Below are positions 29,000 to 42,329 of a DNA stretch of 64,000 bases, in pieces. The position numbers were made by a program, and so were the translations under genes. The number at the start of each line of letters is the position of its first letter. Positions within the stretch are counted from its first letter, which is position 1. The notes under the pieces are model-generated. The model had not been told where the DNA came from, made no database searches, and saw nothing but the letters and a program-made list of their open reading frames with translations. Source of the DNA: Paralichthys olivaceus (taxonomy: Eukaryota > Chordata > Actinopteri > Pleuronectiformes > Paralichthyidae); the NCBI RefSeq assembly GCF_024713975.1, contig NC_091108.1, positions 7,175,001 to 7,239,000 on the forward strand, given 5' to 3'.

Positions 29000-29045
29000 G
29001 TGACTTTCCTCAGTGTGGGATCAATAAAGCTCATCTTATCTGAAA
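29000..29045 (+). mobile_element. SINE/LINE-type 3' tail
   Basis: TTTCCTCAGTGTGGGATCAATAAAG followed by CTCATCTTATCT resembles the conserved 3' end of fish retroposons that finish in GGGATCAATAAAGT and a short tetramer repeat. Only the tail is recognisable. Confidence 0.45.
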
Positions 29046-31672
29046 GTAATGGAAAATGGCTCAAATAGGCAGTTAAATCCATCAGTCACAGATTCAGAGT
29101 CTCTCCTCTCAGGCTCCTGGACACAGTCACAATCATCTTCTGACAGTGAGAGAAACTAAGTACATTTTCTTCGAGTTCATCGTCTTTGACATCCGTGACT
29201 TTTGGCTGTCTGACAGATTTTCTCTCTCTGCTTCAGTTCTACAGTGTCATCAGCATCAGCAGATTTCGTAAACTTGTTTTCAATTGCAATTAATTAATTT
29301 CATCCATGACAGCAAAACACATCAACCTTCAACAACTCCTGCAAAACACTTCAAAGGTCTTAATAACTCAATGCAAACAGACTAGAAAACATCCATTGAC
29401 ATATGATTTATATAAACACTGACATGGTCTTTGTTCAAATATCTGAACACAAATGTCGAATTTGTGCTCGTTCCGCTGTAACTTCCAGAGTAAACAACAC
29501 AATAGGAACAACACCCCTTGACGACGAAGTTACATATCGTATGTTTAAATTGCTAAACGTTTGGTTGTGTGGATGAGGAGGCACGTGGGCTGTGGAGGAG
29601 CAGCAGACAAAGACAGTGGAAACCACTGGTCTACAGGATGTGTTTGACCGAAAGACCAGACATTCCAGATCAGATCTGTTCTGACATTTTGTTGGAAAAA
29701 CTATTCTGGTGATTCTGTTGCTCCATTTAACTAAAGATTCTTGGCTTTGTCTTCAAAATACTGTGTGCTGACTTCTCACAGATCCTCAAATTTGGCATAG
29801 GAAAGTTAGCTACAGGCTATCTAAAGCTAAATCTCTCCATCTCTACAGCTCATCTATTAAGCCCTGTTAAAGTTCTCACTGTCTGCTCTTACGTCACGTC
29901 GTCTCAGTCTGCTCCCTCTTCCTGTGTCTGTGGCTCCGCGCCAACTGTAACGGCACCTCAGGAAACCCTCTCCTCCTCTCTTAAAGCTTTGCCATAATGC
30001 AGTGCCTCCTTTGTCCACACACTGACGTGGACACTGTGGCGCCACCACTTGTGGCTCTGGATTAAAGCCACGTTAGGATGTTGACAAGAGGTCAAGTTAC
30101 AGAGTCCTCATCCAAACCTTTGAACATCAAGAGCAAAGCGGAAAAACTGACCCAAGAATCCAGTAGCCTCAGTTTTTATAGTGCAGGTGATCGAAAGCCA
30201 CAGGTCAAACTAGGATAAAACAACCATGTGCACACACTGTCCAATCACGTGTGCCCTTGGACTGCTCCCAGAAAAAGTGTCTAGCCAAAATACAGCACAG
30301 CTGAGGCTGTTAAAATCACGGGGTAATCACGAGAGATGGCCGTGGCTCATAGCACTCCACACAGCTGAGGAGGAGCAGACATTGTTTGGCTGTGAGTGAG
30401 GGCTCCCCTACAGGAGGCCAATCTAGGTGTTGAGTGTCAGGTTAATGCATTCCCAAATGGAGGGGGCAGCTGCTGATGTTTGGAATGGGTGTTCTTTAAG
30501 ACCAGGTCATTCCAGCACTCTTGTTTTAAACAAACCTCTCTCTCTCTGCCTGATAACAGGGTGGTGAGTTAAAGCAATTTTCTTCATTCTAAAGAACATG
30601 CCAGCACTTGTGGATATAGGGATTCAAGTTATTATTTTCTACTGAGATAGCCCCACAGTCAGTGTTCAGGTGCTGCTGCAAACATCAGACTCTGATGTTC
30701 ACTTTGTGGGGTGGAAATTATTCAGGACGTATAGAGACTGTTGGTGGCTGCTATGGATTTCCTATTCTCAATATAGCTTTTGTTCGAAAAATGCTTGTAA
30801 TTTTCATGAGCGGTAAGGGGCTCTCAGCAGAGTCTATGTGAGAACATAATTTAGGCTATTTAGTCTAATTTTAGACTTTCTTTTATATCTTTCATTGGAA
30901 AAATTATGTGCTACGCCCCTGCAGTCTTACTTGTTGCATGAATAACAAAGGACGGAAAGAGAGGAGAGAAAAAAGCAGCGTGTGGAGGGCATTACTCATG
31001 TATGTACTTTCATGCTGTTTCTGAGTGGCTCAGACGGTTTGTACCTCGTCCAGGCCAGTGTTTGCTCATTTAGCTGTCAAACAGCCAGATCCCAAAAGAC
31101 CGTCACAGGCGAGGAGCGAATAAGTTTTATACTGACTGAAATGTAAGACTTTGTTTCAATTCTGTCATGTGAGTGTGTTTTTGGAGACATGTGATCGACC
31201 CTTCGAGCTTAAAATCAGGGGTAATTTGGAATTTTTTCCCCCACTAGCTTCAAATTGCTTTGTGTCACTTTAGGTGCATCCAAAAAAAATCCTGCGAATG
31301 GAGCTAGGAGCTCTACAGTCCCTTATGTGCAGGTTAGTCACTCATGCCACCATTAATGCAGTGCAGTGGTACTGCATTAGTGCACATCATTGTCCCAAAA
31401 TACCTCTCCAGGTTGGCAGTTAGCAGACGGAGAGAGTGCAAGGGAGATGGGGAGCGTGGATGGAGACAGACAAACAGCACCCGGCTATTGAGTTAGTGTG
31501 ACTGTCAAAGCTGAGCCCAGAAACAGACGATAGCTCTCGGCTATTATTGTCAGGCAGCTGTGAAAGTTTGAGACTGACAATAGAAACACTGCTCCAGAAC
31601 CAGACATTGATTAAGTCTAATAGTGGTCATCACGAATAACAAGAATTAAACCTTCACTGAGAGATTGTTTGA

Positions 31673-31689
31673 CCACTTGGGGGCAGTAG
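31673..31689 (+). promoter_or_regulatory. CTCF-like site, possibly repeat-borne
   Basis: CCACTTGGGGGCAGTAG resembles the CTCF core. I recognise ACCACTTGGGGGCAGTAGAAGC as part of a repeat seen often in teleosts, so this may be a transposon-borne copy. Confidence 0.35.
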
Positions 31690-32136
31690 AAGCAAGCTTG
31701 GAACATAATGCTGACATGTCAGCGCTTACGTTAACAAATCCAAACTTAACATACAGCTGCGTGTTTACTTATCCAGCACAGTCAGAGATGCATGTAACTT
31801 GGCAGCTAAATGGTCAACTATGCTAGCTAGTTGCTAACTCCATGTGTGTCTACAGTAATATGCGAGATTTGACTGCTAAATCTGGAAATTATGCTAATTA
31901 ATCTAGTGAGATTGAAGTTGCACAGAGGAAAACCAAAACAATGAGCCGATAGATGCAAAATGAGGAGCTGCAGACTCGGATGATAAATATTTGTGGGCAT
32001 GTCATTATGAACGACTCCTTTAACAAATTATCTTTGGATCCATTGTTGATATAAGAAATATTGATCGTAGCAGCTTTAATAGTTGTTTGTTGTTCTCTGA
32101 CATCTGTTTTATGTGTGACCTTTTTGTTGTAATTAG

Positions 32137-32141
<5 letters not shown>

Positions 32142-32184
<43 letters not shown>

Positions 32185-32189
32185 TGTGT
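32142..32189. repeat. (GT)n microsatellite
   Basis: GT tract of about 20 units ending in a TTGTGTGT variant. Confidence 0.95.
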
Positions 32190-33842
32190 CAGATCTTTAG
32201 TGGACTCAGATAGATTACTTGGCACCACCCACCTTGCTCTCTGCATGCATTAAAGTAAACACTCTCAGTTTGAATGAGCCTGTATTCTAGAGATACTCAA
32301 AGTTCTGGTTTGCATCACCAGGAAAAGTCAACAGAGGATATGAGTGTTGAGGTGAAAGGAAGCCTGCTGTTTACTCTGGGTTGCTTGCTCATATTTCCTG
32401 TTCTATCAAACACTTTGAGATAAATATGTGTGAGAAGCAGCCATGTGCAGCCCTTTACTCCTGCTCCATGTCATCTTACAATCAATTATTCAGCAAAGAC
32501 GTCGGTTTTTAAACCTGTTACAAAGCACTAAGAACAGTTTGCATCATCATTTCAGCGTCATTTTGAGCAATAGAAGCCTTTTTTCCTAACTGACCGTGTT
32601 GCTGCCGAAACCTCACAAGCTCTTCTAGGCTTCATGTCACTTTTTCTTTCCTTCCTTCACTAGCTCATTTAAGAGCTGCGTAAGAGGAAGCTTGTGGCGA
32701 CAAATGCAGGAACACAACATGTAGCTTTACTCAGATAGACAAGTAGTTACCATGTACTATAATAAGACACTATTTACTAAAGCTGCCTTAAACACCTCAG
32801 ACAAATACGTTCCTTCAATCCATCGATCATATCATGTAAAAGAGGTTATGGGCAAACTGCTGAACATCTAATACGTCTATTTACTTGATGTTTACTACGT
32901 TGTTGTTTTTCTTCTGAGTTACTATATAATCCTACATGTAAAAAACATTCAAATAAAACAAGGGAAAACCGCAACTGGTAGACAAATGCGTGATTAGAAA
33001 TTACTGTTTTAAATTGGGTCACAAGCCAAAAATGATAGGGACCAATAAAATAGGTCATCATTGAGGGAAGTTGACAATGGTGAAGCTAAGATTTCATGTT
33101 AAAATACAATTAATTGCAAAAGCTTAGCATGTTGAAGGTACATTTGTCTGACGAATGTATAAAAAAAGAGTTGGTAATGACAAGTAATAGTGGGAGATCA
33201 TTTTTCCTTCCTTGGAAAATCATGCTTTTGTTTTTTTAAATTTCAAATTCACTCAAAGAACGTATGTGGTGACCTGAACCTGAACTGATTCGACCTGATT
33301 CATAATTCACACACAATCTCACAAACACTCATCACCACACCTGCCTTCTCAATCACAGCCTATAGATTCTGTTTTTCCAGGTGCATCAATCAAAGAAAAG
33401 TCATGCGTGGTGTGTGGCTGTGCACGTGTCAGCATTTAAAAGTATGTGTTTTTCCAATTATTACAAAGTGATGAGGGAGAAAATGTGCTATGTATCTTAA
33501 CATGCATCTTCTTTTGTATAGTTCTAATTTCGTATAGTTGTATATTTCCACGCTCAGTTCTCTCACTCCTCCTCCACCTCCGTGTCTGCATCTTCCCAAA
33601 CAGGATACCGACTGAGTGGTTGGTTTAGCTGGAGGGATTCCTGGCAGAGTGATTTGGTCGTGATGTAATATAAATCACATTGCCAGGGATTTCCAACCAG
33701 CTACAGCTGAATCCCACGCTATAGTCTCCTACACATGACGACTGTTATGCAAAGCAAGTCACTGCTAAAATCTTTTCTTTAATGTTTAATGAGAAATCAA
33801 TGATCTCCTCAGAACTACCTAACTACCTAAGAATGTATTTAT

Positions 33843-34130
33843 TTAAAGGTTAGTTTAAGTGTGTAATTATCTAAATTGTATGAATTGTTGATTTCTTTAC
33901 CCTAGAATGGTCCCTTTATATTTACATCATGAGCGGGTCCTCTCTATGGAGGCCGCCATGTTGTTGTTTTTTTTACAGTAATCCAAGCTAAACACCTTTT
34001 CAATTTTTATGACGACTGAAGGATACCACAGGTTAACTTTCATGTTTGGAAGGGCAGGGTGAGGGGTGTTTACCTGCAACATGCAACTTCACCACTAGAC
34101 GTCTCTTAATTCTACACACCGAACCTTTAA
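33843..34130. mobile_element. MITE with TTAAAGGT-type ends
   Basis: The left end TTAAAGGTTAG(TTTAA)GTGTGTA and the reverse complement of the right end TTAAAGGTTCGGTGTGTA are inverted copies; the left one has about 5 extra bases. The interior contains GGAGGCCGCCATGTTG and TTTACAGTAATCCAAGCTAA, motifs I recognise from a very common teleost MITE. 288 bp, no open reading frame. Confidence 0.7.
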
Positions 34131-37100
34131 CGTGTACATCATGTTCAGGTCTATGTCCCATGACATGAAGGAGGCAGGATTTATGACCTATACTGCCAGC
34201 AGGTAGCAATCAAAATGCTTTTGGGGAGAACAATGTCGTCCTTCCATGTATAGTTCATATTTACTTGTCTAACCCTTGGCAACACTTCATTCAATCATTC
34301 ATTAAAATGTTAAACTACGATTTTGAATGGTATTCATGTCTATTACTCATCGTCTGCATAAGAGAATGTGCAGACAGAGAAGGTAAATTGGTGCATTGGG
34401 TTCCAGATGTCTTCAGTATTTGTTGGTCCACAGTTTTGTGGAGGTGCAGGACTTGGCTCGCTCCGTGAACAGTTCAGTGAAAGCCTGTGTTCACAGTGGC
34501 TAAGTTCCGCTCCTCTCAAGCCTTTCCAGCTTTTCACGCCCACTGTTATAACAGCTGAAAGAAGTCAACATGGATACAAAGGTCCCTGTGATGTTACCAG
34601 TTGCTACATCCCACTGCACAGCATTGTAAGGCTTCTTTTCAAGGAGATGAACAAAGTAAATATTTTTCATTTCCTTTTTTTCTTCATAATAATGAGTGTG
34701 TTTTGCTACACACAGTCACATTGCTTGTATTGTGTTCATAGCACTGATGGAAAATGTGTTGGACAGACAGAGGAATGCAGTCACTCTCTTCTCTGACCTT
34801 CTCTTTATCTTTTCTTGACAACAGATGAAGGAACATCAGTGATCTTGTGATGAAGTTGAAGATGAGGATCCTAAGAGAAAAAGAAAAACAGGGGTGAGAG
34901 AGGAGGGGGAGGTGGGAGGAGGCAGGGAGGGCTAACTCATACAGGAAGGAAGTACAGGAAATGTCCCGATGGGAAAACAAGTAGAAATGTAATTGTGAAC
35001 CCTGAGCTCATTTACTGTTTGGGTGGTTATGAGGGGGATTTGTATGTGTATCTACACGCAAACATGCAGCCCTTCATGTGCTTAGGGAAAAAATGACTTG
35101 TGTAAATGACCTCATACTGTGAACATTGTTGTTGTTAAATGCTCTCAGACTGCACTGTTTGGTGGAATCATACTGTGATTCCCAGTTATATTTAACTTGC
35201 AACTTTCTTTTATGACCAAATAAAGAACACTGTATAGTGCAATCTAAACTCATCTTCAGCACAAAGCAATGGGGCAGCAATTGGACAGTGGAAAACAATG
35301 ACGGCACAGTATTCAATTTTTATTTAAAATGTTTTCTCCATGGCACCAAGTCTCATTCCGTTTACTTCCCAATCAGAAAATATACTAACACGATCACAAG
35401 GATCATCATATGGCAAATAACCAATGAACCAAAATAGCTAATTGACCTCTTTTTATTGAGTCGCCCATTGTCAGAGTAAAATATATAACAATACTATGAT
35501 ATTTGTTGAAATGTTCCGAATAAAAAGGAGTCGGTTGATGTTTTATTTTGTTGCATGATGTAAGTTTGGATCCTGGAAGGTCATCAAATTTCTCTTTTGG
35601 GTCTGTAGCTGGTAAAGTTGAGACTCCTGGTCTCATTTAATTGGACTTCCTGTGGCAGCGTACGTGTTGTTTGGTTCCCTGTGAAGTGACAACTGGTTGG
35701 TGCAGGTGCCTGGGCTCAACCTCCTGTGCCTACTGAGCTGATTACAGTTAGATGTTCAACAAGCACTGGCTCAGTTCAGCAGGAACCGGAGTTAGGCCCT
35801 TTAGAAACAGCGGCGGTTTGGTTGTCAACCTGAAGTCATCATTTTCCATGTGCATCTACAGCAATATGTTGTCCCAAGTTATCATTACTTCTTTACTGCC
35901 CCAAAAACCAGGAACAGCCAGAGAGTAATGATTCTTAATCAGAGCTGAGGAAGCACAGAGCCACACATCCTCTCTGAATTTAACCTTTAAAGCTCCTGAT
36001 GGAGGAAATCTGCTTCTGTTGATTTGGTATTACTGAAAGATCACAGGAGCAGAGTTTTTCCAGTTGTATTCTCCACACGCTACTGACCGAAGACACTGGA
36101 GACGCATTTCAGTAAATGTATTTACATGATTTATGACATTTTTTCTTTGTGTTTGTAAGTGTGCGCCCTCCACAGGTGAGGAGAGAGCTAACTGTTATAT
36201 TGTGTATGAGGTGAAGTTGGTGTTCAAGTTTCAGCATCAGCAGATGAAGGGGATCTGATCTGTGTAGTTAAAACTCAATGGATTCAAGCCACTGCTTCAT
36301 GTTTTTGTATTTTTGCAATAAAATTCTAAGCACCAGTGAACCAGATGCTCCTTGGATTTTTTTGGGGTGTGAAGGCTGGAAATCTGACACACTGCTCTCA
36401 GCTCTCAGTGGAACAACAGGAAAAAGGGGGAAGAAGAAGTTACATGAGAAACCCATTCTACTGATGGTGTGCCTGTAGACTACAAGAGACTCCAAAAGAT
36501 TCAAATGAGACATATGATGCTTCTTTTTTAGTTTTTTTAATCAACTGTGTTATATAGGTTTTTGTGTAAAAGTCCAGAATAAAGCACAGGAGTATAGTGA
36601 GAGATTGTGAGGTCATCATACTGCTCCACATTTGCATAACCCATGCTAACCAGCTAATCTGGCACAACCCCCGATAAAGCCAGTGGCACATTCAAAACTG
36701 AAGAGACAGGAGCTAAAAGTTTCAGACAGAGGCTGGAAAGAGGAGCTGCAGCGATGGACAGTATGAGGAAAGTGATGCTTTTCTGTATATTTCAGCATGT
36801 AAACCTTTTTGAGTAATAACCCAGATCCTGAGTATGACAGTTATATGTCTCCTTTAATCCACCAGAGATGGTTGAGAGGAAACAAATTAATCAGGTTGTA
36901 AAAATGATAAAAGTGACATTAGAGAAATGAATTTGAAAGCTGTGATTATGTTCCTTCGCTTTTCAGCTCCTCACCCTCGCTCCTTTTCTCTAAAGGGACA
37001 TGAGTCATATTCCTGTCTTTGTTTGTCATGTCGCTTATTGCATCAACACTTTAAAAGTGCCACAATAATGTACACACACACAAACAAACACCTGCATCCA

Positions 37101-38212
37101 CACAAACTTCACTCTTATATAAAAATAATTTCACAGGTAGCCTTAAGCCCACTCCCACGAGCTGAAGCAGCACCACACCAAGACGACTGCGTTCTCACCC
37201 TGACCTTTTAAAGTCACTACATTAATGCAATTCCATTTTTTCCCCAGTCAGACAGTAAAAACACAGCTGTAATATTACACTGAGGAAGAAGCTGTAGTTT
37301 GCGTGACAACACATAATCTTCTATTTCTGAGAGAAACCACAGCATGTGTGCATGTGCACAATCAATATGAAAATAAATCATTTAATAGTGTGTGTCAGGC
37401 TTGTTTGTGACAGCTTCGAACCCGAACCCAGCACGAGCTCTCAAATTTAAGATAATTAGAGTAGACTCACACACGACACTTCACTGGTGCGCTGCAGCCG
37501 CCATTTCCCATATGTGATTAAATAGGGCTTAAACTGTCAAATACAAAGCACGCTATGACTGTTTTTAAACTTAAATATAGATCAGGGATTGAAATATTTA
37601 ATTACATGGAATAATCTGTCACATATGAAAGGAGGTTCACAGCTCGGTATTTATGCGACTGAAGAAATTTCAATACGACTTTCAAAGGTAAAACATTTGC
37701 GCATTTTGAAATCCTTTTGTGGGTGTTCTAATAGTCAGCCAGAGATGAGATAAACAAAATACAGTCTGAGGCAATTTAAGGCTGCTTAATTGGTTCCAGT
37801 GAGCAAACTACGCTTCACAAAACTCTCTGCTCTCTGACCTGAGTTTCTATTTGTGCAGAGGTTTCTTTGTCTCCTGCACAGCTCTGATAGCTGAGTGCAA
37901 TGACTTTGACCTTTGCATGTAATGATATTTTTGAATTAAAAGCTCATTTTCACGGTCACGCTGCTGGTTCTGAAATGGAAAAGAATTATATGATAACCGT
38001 TTGCACATAATTTCTATAGCCCCTGAATTCACCTGTAAGCACCAAGTCAGCTAACCAGAAGTCAAAGTCAAAATACATTTGTACTTTTTCACCTCAGGGA
38101 AAATCAAATTCAGCCTAAAGTGGAGTAGATCAATCACTACACAAACAGCAGCAGCAAGGGCAGTAACATGTGACCTTTATGGAACCACATTTAAATTCAT
38201 TAGATCTGGATT

Positions 38213-38375
38213 TTATTTGGAACTGCACACACTCATAAATACCAGTCCCCTACATATCTGATTTTTCCGTCAAGATCCATGACTGTGGATCTGCACCAAA
38301 ATTAAAAGGGTTCTCTCCTGTCCCACATCTTTCCACCAAGCTCTTGTGGTAATCCAGAAGAGATTAAAACAAAAT
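38213..38375 (+). mobile_element. Interspersed repeat copy
   Basis: CTGCACACACTCATAAATA, GGATCTGCACCAAAATTAAA and CTTTCCACCAAGCTC appear in the order seen in the copies near 20.4 and 62.4 kb. Confidence 0.5.
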
Positions 38376-40477
38376 CCTATTCATTACTATTCTAAATAAC
38401 AGAGGCAACATTAGAATACATATATTTCACCAGTATGAAAATCAACAGTGTGACTGCATCATAGTGCCAAAAGGAAAATGAGCTCAGTTACTACAAGAAA
38501 GTTATTAAATACCAATTCATATTCTGCACAAGTCAAGGTCAACAAACGTATGTTCCAAATACAACTTCTAAGATATTTCTGCAAATAATACAGCTATAGA
38601 TACATTAGTTAAAAAAAATTAATTTTTCATGCTATGTGTGCATCGTATAGGCCTAGAGACTAAAGCTTATATAGAGTAAAAAAAATAACGTATGATTATA
38701 TGATAGGAATTATTTCATCACATCACTATTAAGTCAGAAAATGTTCTTACATAATATAGTAATGCATTTACAATTGCAATCAATACCATTGGAATAATGA
38801 TAATATAAATGTTGTTCAGATTAACCTGGTATTATTATATTATATTATAGTCACAGCATTATTATAATATATATTAGTTGAATATCCTGACAGGGTAGGT
38901 ATCACCCCTCTGATACTTTTAAATTACATTGTCTGAAAATAAATATATTGACCTAAATGTTCTAGCTCAAAAATGATATATGAACAAAGACATTTGTGAA
39001 AAACAAGTGAAAAACAGCTGAATCATCAGGTGTCATGTGAAATGCATGGCGTTTATGAGGTTGAAATATAAAACTGGAGCTGGGAGAGCTGACTTGTATT
39101 ATCTGAAGAAGCTGAGTGTGGAAACATGTTGCTGAAGCAGCTAAAAGGCAAATGATCTACAGCCGAAGCTGGGAACAGAAATAAAACGTTAACTATGAAA
39201 GTGAAATTCTTTTGTTTTAATGTTATACAGATGAACTGTTGCCTGAAATTAGCCAAGATGGCTAAACTGGCTGATTTATAGAAATGTGTATGAATGTGCA
39301 TTGTCCCTGTAACTTTTAATAATAAATAAATTAAACAATCAAACAGTTTGAATTTATTAACAATAAAAATGCCGTGCCAAACAAAGCGTACCTGATCGAG
39401 GAACTGTATCATCCACTATCTCTGTCTGTCTCAAATTTCTCCTCATTGACTTTTATAGCTTTATCTGATTTGCCAGTGCACACAATAATAATCCTCTTCT
39501 CACACTCATGGGTGCAGATTTCCACAGATAAATTCTGCAGGCAATTAAGCAAAAAAATTTAATAAGCGTGTATTTGAAAACGTTTACCTACAGCTACACA
39601 CATTCTGGATGTAATGTGGATTCAGATGCTTGCGAGCCGGGTCTGAGAGAGTGAAAACAGACAGTGAGAGAAAAAGACTGATCAGGGCAGAGATGATAAT
39701 CAGAGTGAGGAGTCATGCAATGAAATTATATGTTTGTTGTCTCAGATTCTGAAATAGCGACACGTGAGATTCACACAGATGACTTCATCACCTCTGCAAT
39801 CAACATGACACATCCTAGCAGACCATCGGAGAACTGGCTTATGTCCTCGTCTGTCTTCTGCGGAGGACGAGGTTGATTAATGCCCTGTGTGGCGGCTCCA
39901 TCACCAAAACCTGTGTTTGTGTTGATTGCTGAGGTGATGTCATTTGTTTGAATCTCATCTGCATTTTCTGGCCGTCTTAGACCATGAAAGGCAAGATCCA
40001 CTGATTTGCCGCTGCCTCCTCTCCCACTTGTTTTTGTCTTCTTGTCTCTCTGCATATTTCTGCCTTTTTCGATGACTCACAGTCCTTCAGTTTGACTGCG
40101 GGAATCTAGCGCTGAGAGAGTTTTATGCTGAGGGTCATTGGGATATTAAAAAAAAGCACCGACTAGAAATTAACCAGCATTTTCTATTTTGTCGTCCCAT
40201 GTCTCCTGCTCTCATCTTTAAGAAATGACGTGTAAGTGGTGCCAAGAGTTAGATGAGAAAACTGACACCTATGTTTTGATTAAGAGTTACTCGACCTTGC
40301 AGCAGCTCTGTAGCTCAGTAATCAACACGTTAGCAATATAAAAAGAAAAATGAAGTGGTCTGATCTGGTCTGGTCTGATAATCTAAATTAATCACTTGAC
40401 ATAAAACAGTTCAATAAAGTGGAAACTGCCTCTAAATGTACAAAATCTACTTCAGGTTATGTCAGTGGTGCATTTAA

Positions 40478-40600
40478 AACTTCCAGGCTAGTTCCCCCTC
40501 TGCTTTCAATCTTAATGCTGAGCTAAGCTAACCAACTGAGGCTTCATATTCAAACATGAGCGTGATATGAATCTTATCTAACTCTTGGCAGGAAAAATAA
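40478..40600 (+). mobile_element. Teleost interspersed repeat copy (TTAGCTTAGC type)
   Basis: CCAGGCTAGTTCCCCCTC, ATGCTGAGCTAAGCTAACC, AGGCTTCATATT, ATGAGCGTGATATGAATCTT and CTAACTCTTGGCAG occur in the order known for this abundant fish repeat. Inverse of the copy near 4.0 kb. Confidence 0.65.
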
Positions 40601-41202
40601 TAAGCACATTGTTTTGAAACTATTCCCTGACTGAGCGCAGTGTTGTAATCTGTTCTGTGCGTACGAAGTAAATCAGTGACATTGCATCACAGTTTAAACT
40701 CAAAATTACAATTAAAGTTACTGATATTCTGATACTGATATAAGTGAGCGAAACCTTCCTTTACTCTGTGTGACAACATCACTACCTGCAGTTTGTTTCT
40801 ACTTGTACACAAAGAACTTTATGCATTTATCACATGTTCAGTGAGAAAAATCTAAGGTGACACTGATTTTCTTTTGATGCCTTTGTTTCCCCTTTAATGA
40901 TTCAGTCCCAGAAATATGGAAACTGTGGCAGTGTGAGTAAAGCGTGACTTCAGAAATGAACTCCAGTGGGTTCATACGTGAATTTGTAATGTTTGTAATG
41001 AAGAAACCACACAACGGCTGTGGGGGCTTAGGGAGAAGAAGAACTCCCCCATGAGGTAAGACGAGGCAACACAAGGCAGGTTTATCTATAAACAAATAGC
41101 ATGGTCCACTAAAGGTAAAGTTTTACATTAAGGTTCAGAAAGCAACACATGTATAAAACAATGTTAAAAATGCAACAACATCAAGTCCTCAATAAGACAC
41201 CA

Positions 41203-41368
41203 ACAATACAGACAGATAGACAGATACATATATATAGACATAAAATAGATAGTCAGACAGACAGATATAGACAGACATATAGATATATATAGATAGACAG
41301 AGAAATATGCAGATAGATATAGACAGACAGAAGATTAATAAATAGAAGATAGACAAACAGACAGATAA
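41203..41368. repeat. Degenerate GATA/GACA array
   Basis: Mixed AGAT, AGAC and ATAT tetramers over about 160 bp, with imperfect phase. Resembles Bkm-type GATA/GACA satellite DNA. Confidence 0.85.
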
Positions 41369-41699
41369 AGAGTTTTTTTTTGCTTTCAAGCTTTTTATTT
41401 TGAAAATACACTGTCTTCCTTCTACTTTCTTTAAAAACCTTTTTATTTTGAAACCAACCACCTGGATTCTTCTTTCCTCTTTCTCAGGTGTCCACAGGTC
41501 TTCGTCTCTCCACTATGACTCAGACAGTAGCTAGTGGCTGAAGTTCCACCTTTAGTTGCCGGTAAATTTACTACAGGTTAGTTTGTTTGTGCCAAACAAC
41601 TGAAAACTCACCTGGAGTCGTGTCCTGCGGCAGAGAAGACCAAAAGTTCTTGATGAAGACAAAGTTAAAAACAAAACACAAACACCTGTGACCTCAGGT

Positions 41700-41752
41700 G
41701 CTTCTTCTTCTTCTTCTTCTTCTTCTTCTTCTTCTTCTTCTTCTTCTTCTTC
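41700..41752. repeat. (CTT)n microsatellite
   Basis: About 17 uninterrupted CTT units. Confidence 0.97.
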
Positions 41753-42151
41753 TGGTGTTTGTTGAAGGTTGGCAAATCATCTTATAGTTGCGTTACCGCC
41801 ACCTTCTGGACTGGAGTGTGTAGCAGTAGAATGGCAGTAAACAACAACCCAAAAAAATGAAATTGAATTATTAATTATAAGTCCTGTTTCTCTTAAATAG
41901 TTAATTCGAAGAATACGTTTATTCTTTGATGTCGTTCCTAACAATTTTTTTAATGTGATATTTCGCTCTTCGTCTTTTAATGCTTGCCTATTTTATGAAG
42001 TGTATCATTAAAACCTGTACGACCAATTCTCAGAAGGTATTGATTTTTTCACCTGTGCTCCTCTCACCAGTGGCTACAAGTTTTTAGATTTTGTTCAAAT
42101 AAAGTAAGGCAGTAAACATTTAGTATTCAACTCCAGATCATTTTTTTTTAT

Positions 42152-42157
42152 TTTATT
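42152..42157 (-). terminator. ift22: Candidate poly(A) signal of ift22
   Basis: AATAAA on the minus strand about 170 nt after the ift22 stop codon, followed by an A-rich run. Its position is plausible for the 3' end. No transcript evidence is available, and other AATAAA-like hexamers occur in this AT-rich stretch. Confidence 0.45.
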
Positions 42158-42329
42158 CATGACAAAAAGTACAAGCACATCTATGTGAAGGAAAATATAT
42201 ACATTTGAAATGGTTTTTTTGGAAATGACATTAGCATCTAAAAAGCGGTTCATTTTATTAATGATTAATGTTACTTAGAGAGCTTATTTTGTGAATTAAT
42301 TATTGTTTATTAAGCTGCATAAAAACATG

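Larger units (their letters stand above)
24426..42150. other. Long gene-free stretch left of ift22
   Basis: Microsatellites, MITE and repeat copies as listed; no recognisable exon. An open frame of 95 codons on the minus strand at 39,771-40,055 has unremarkable composition and no homology I know. Confidence 0.5.

Noticed and set aside
39771-40055. 94-codon open frame on the minus strand
   Set aside because: Composition looks more protein-like than its neighbours, but no motif, partner exon or conservation can be shown.
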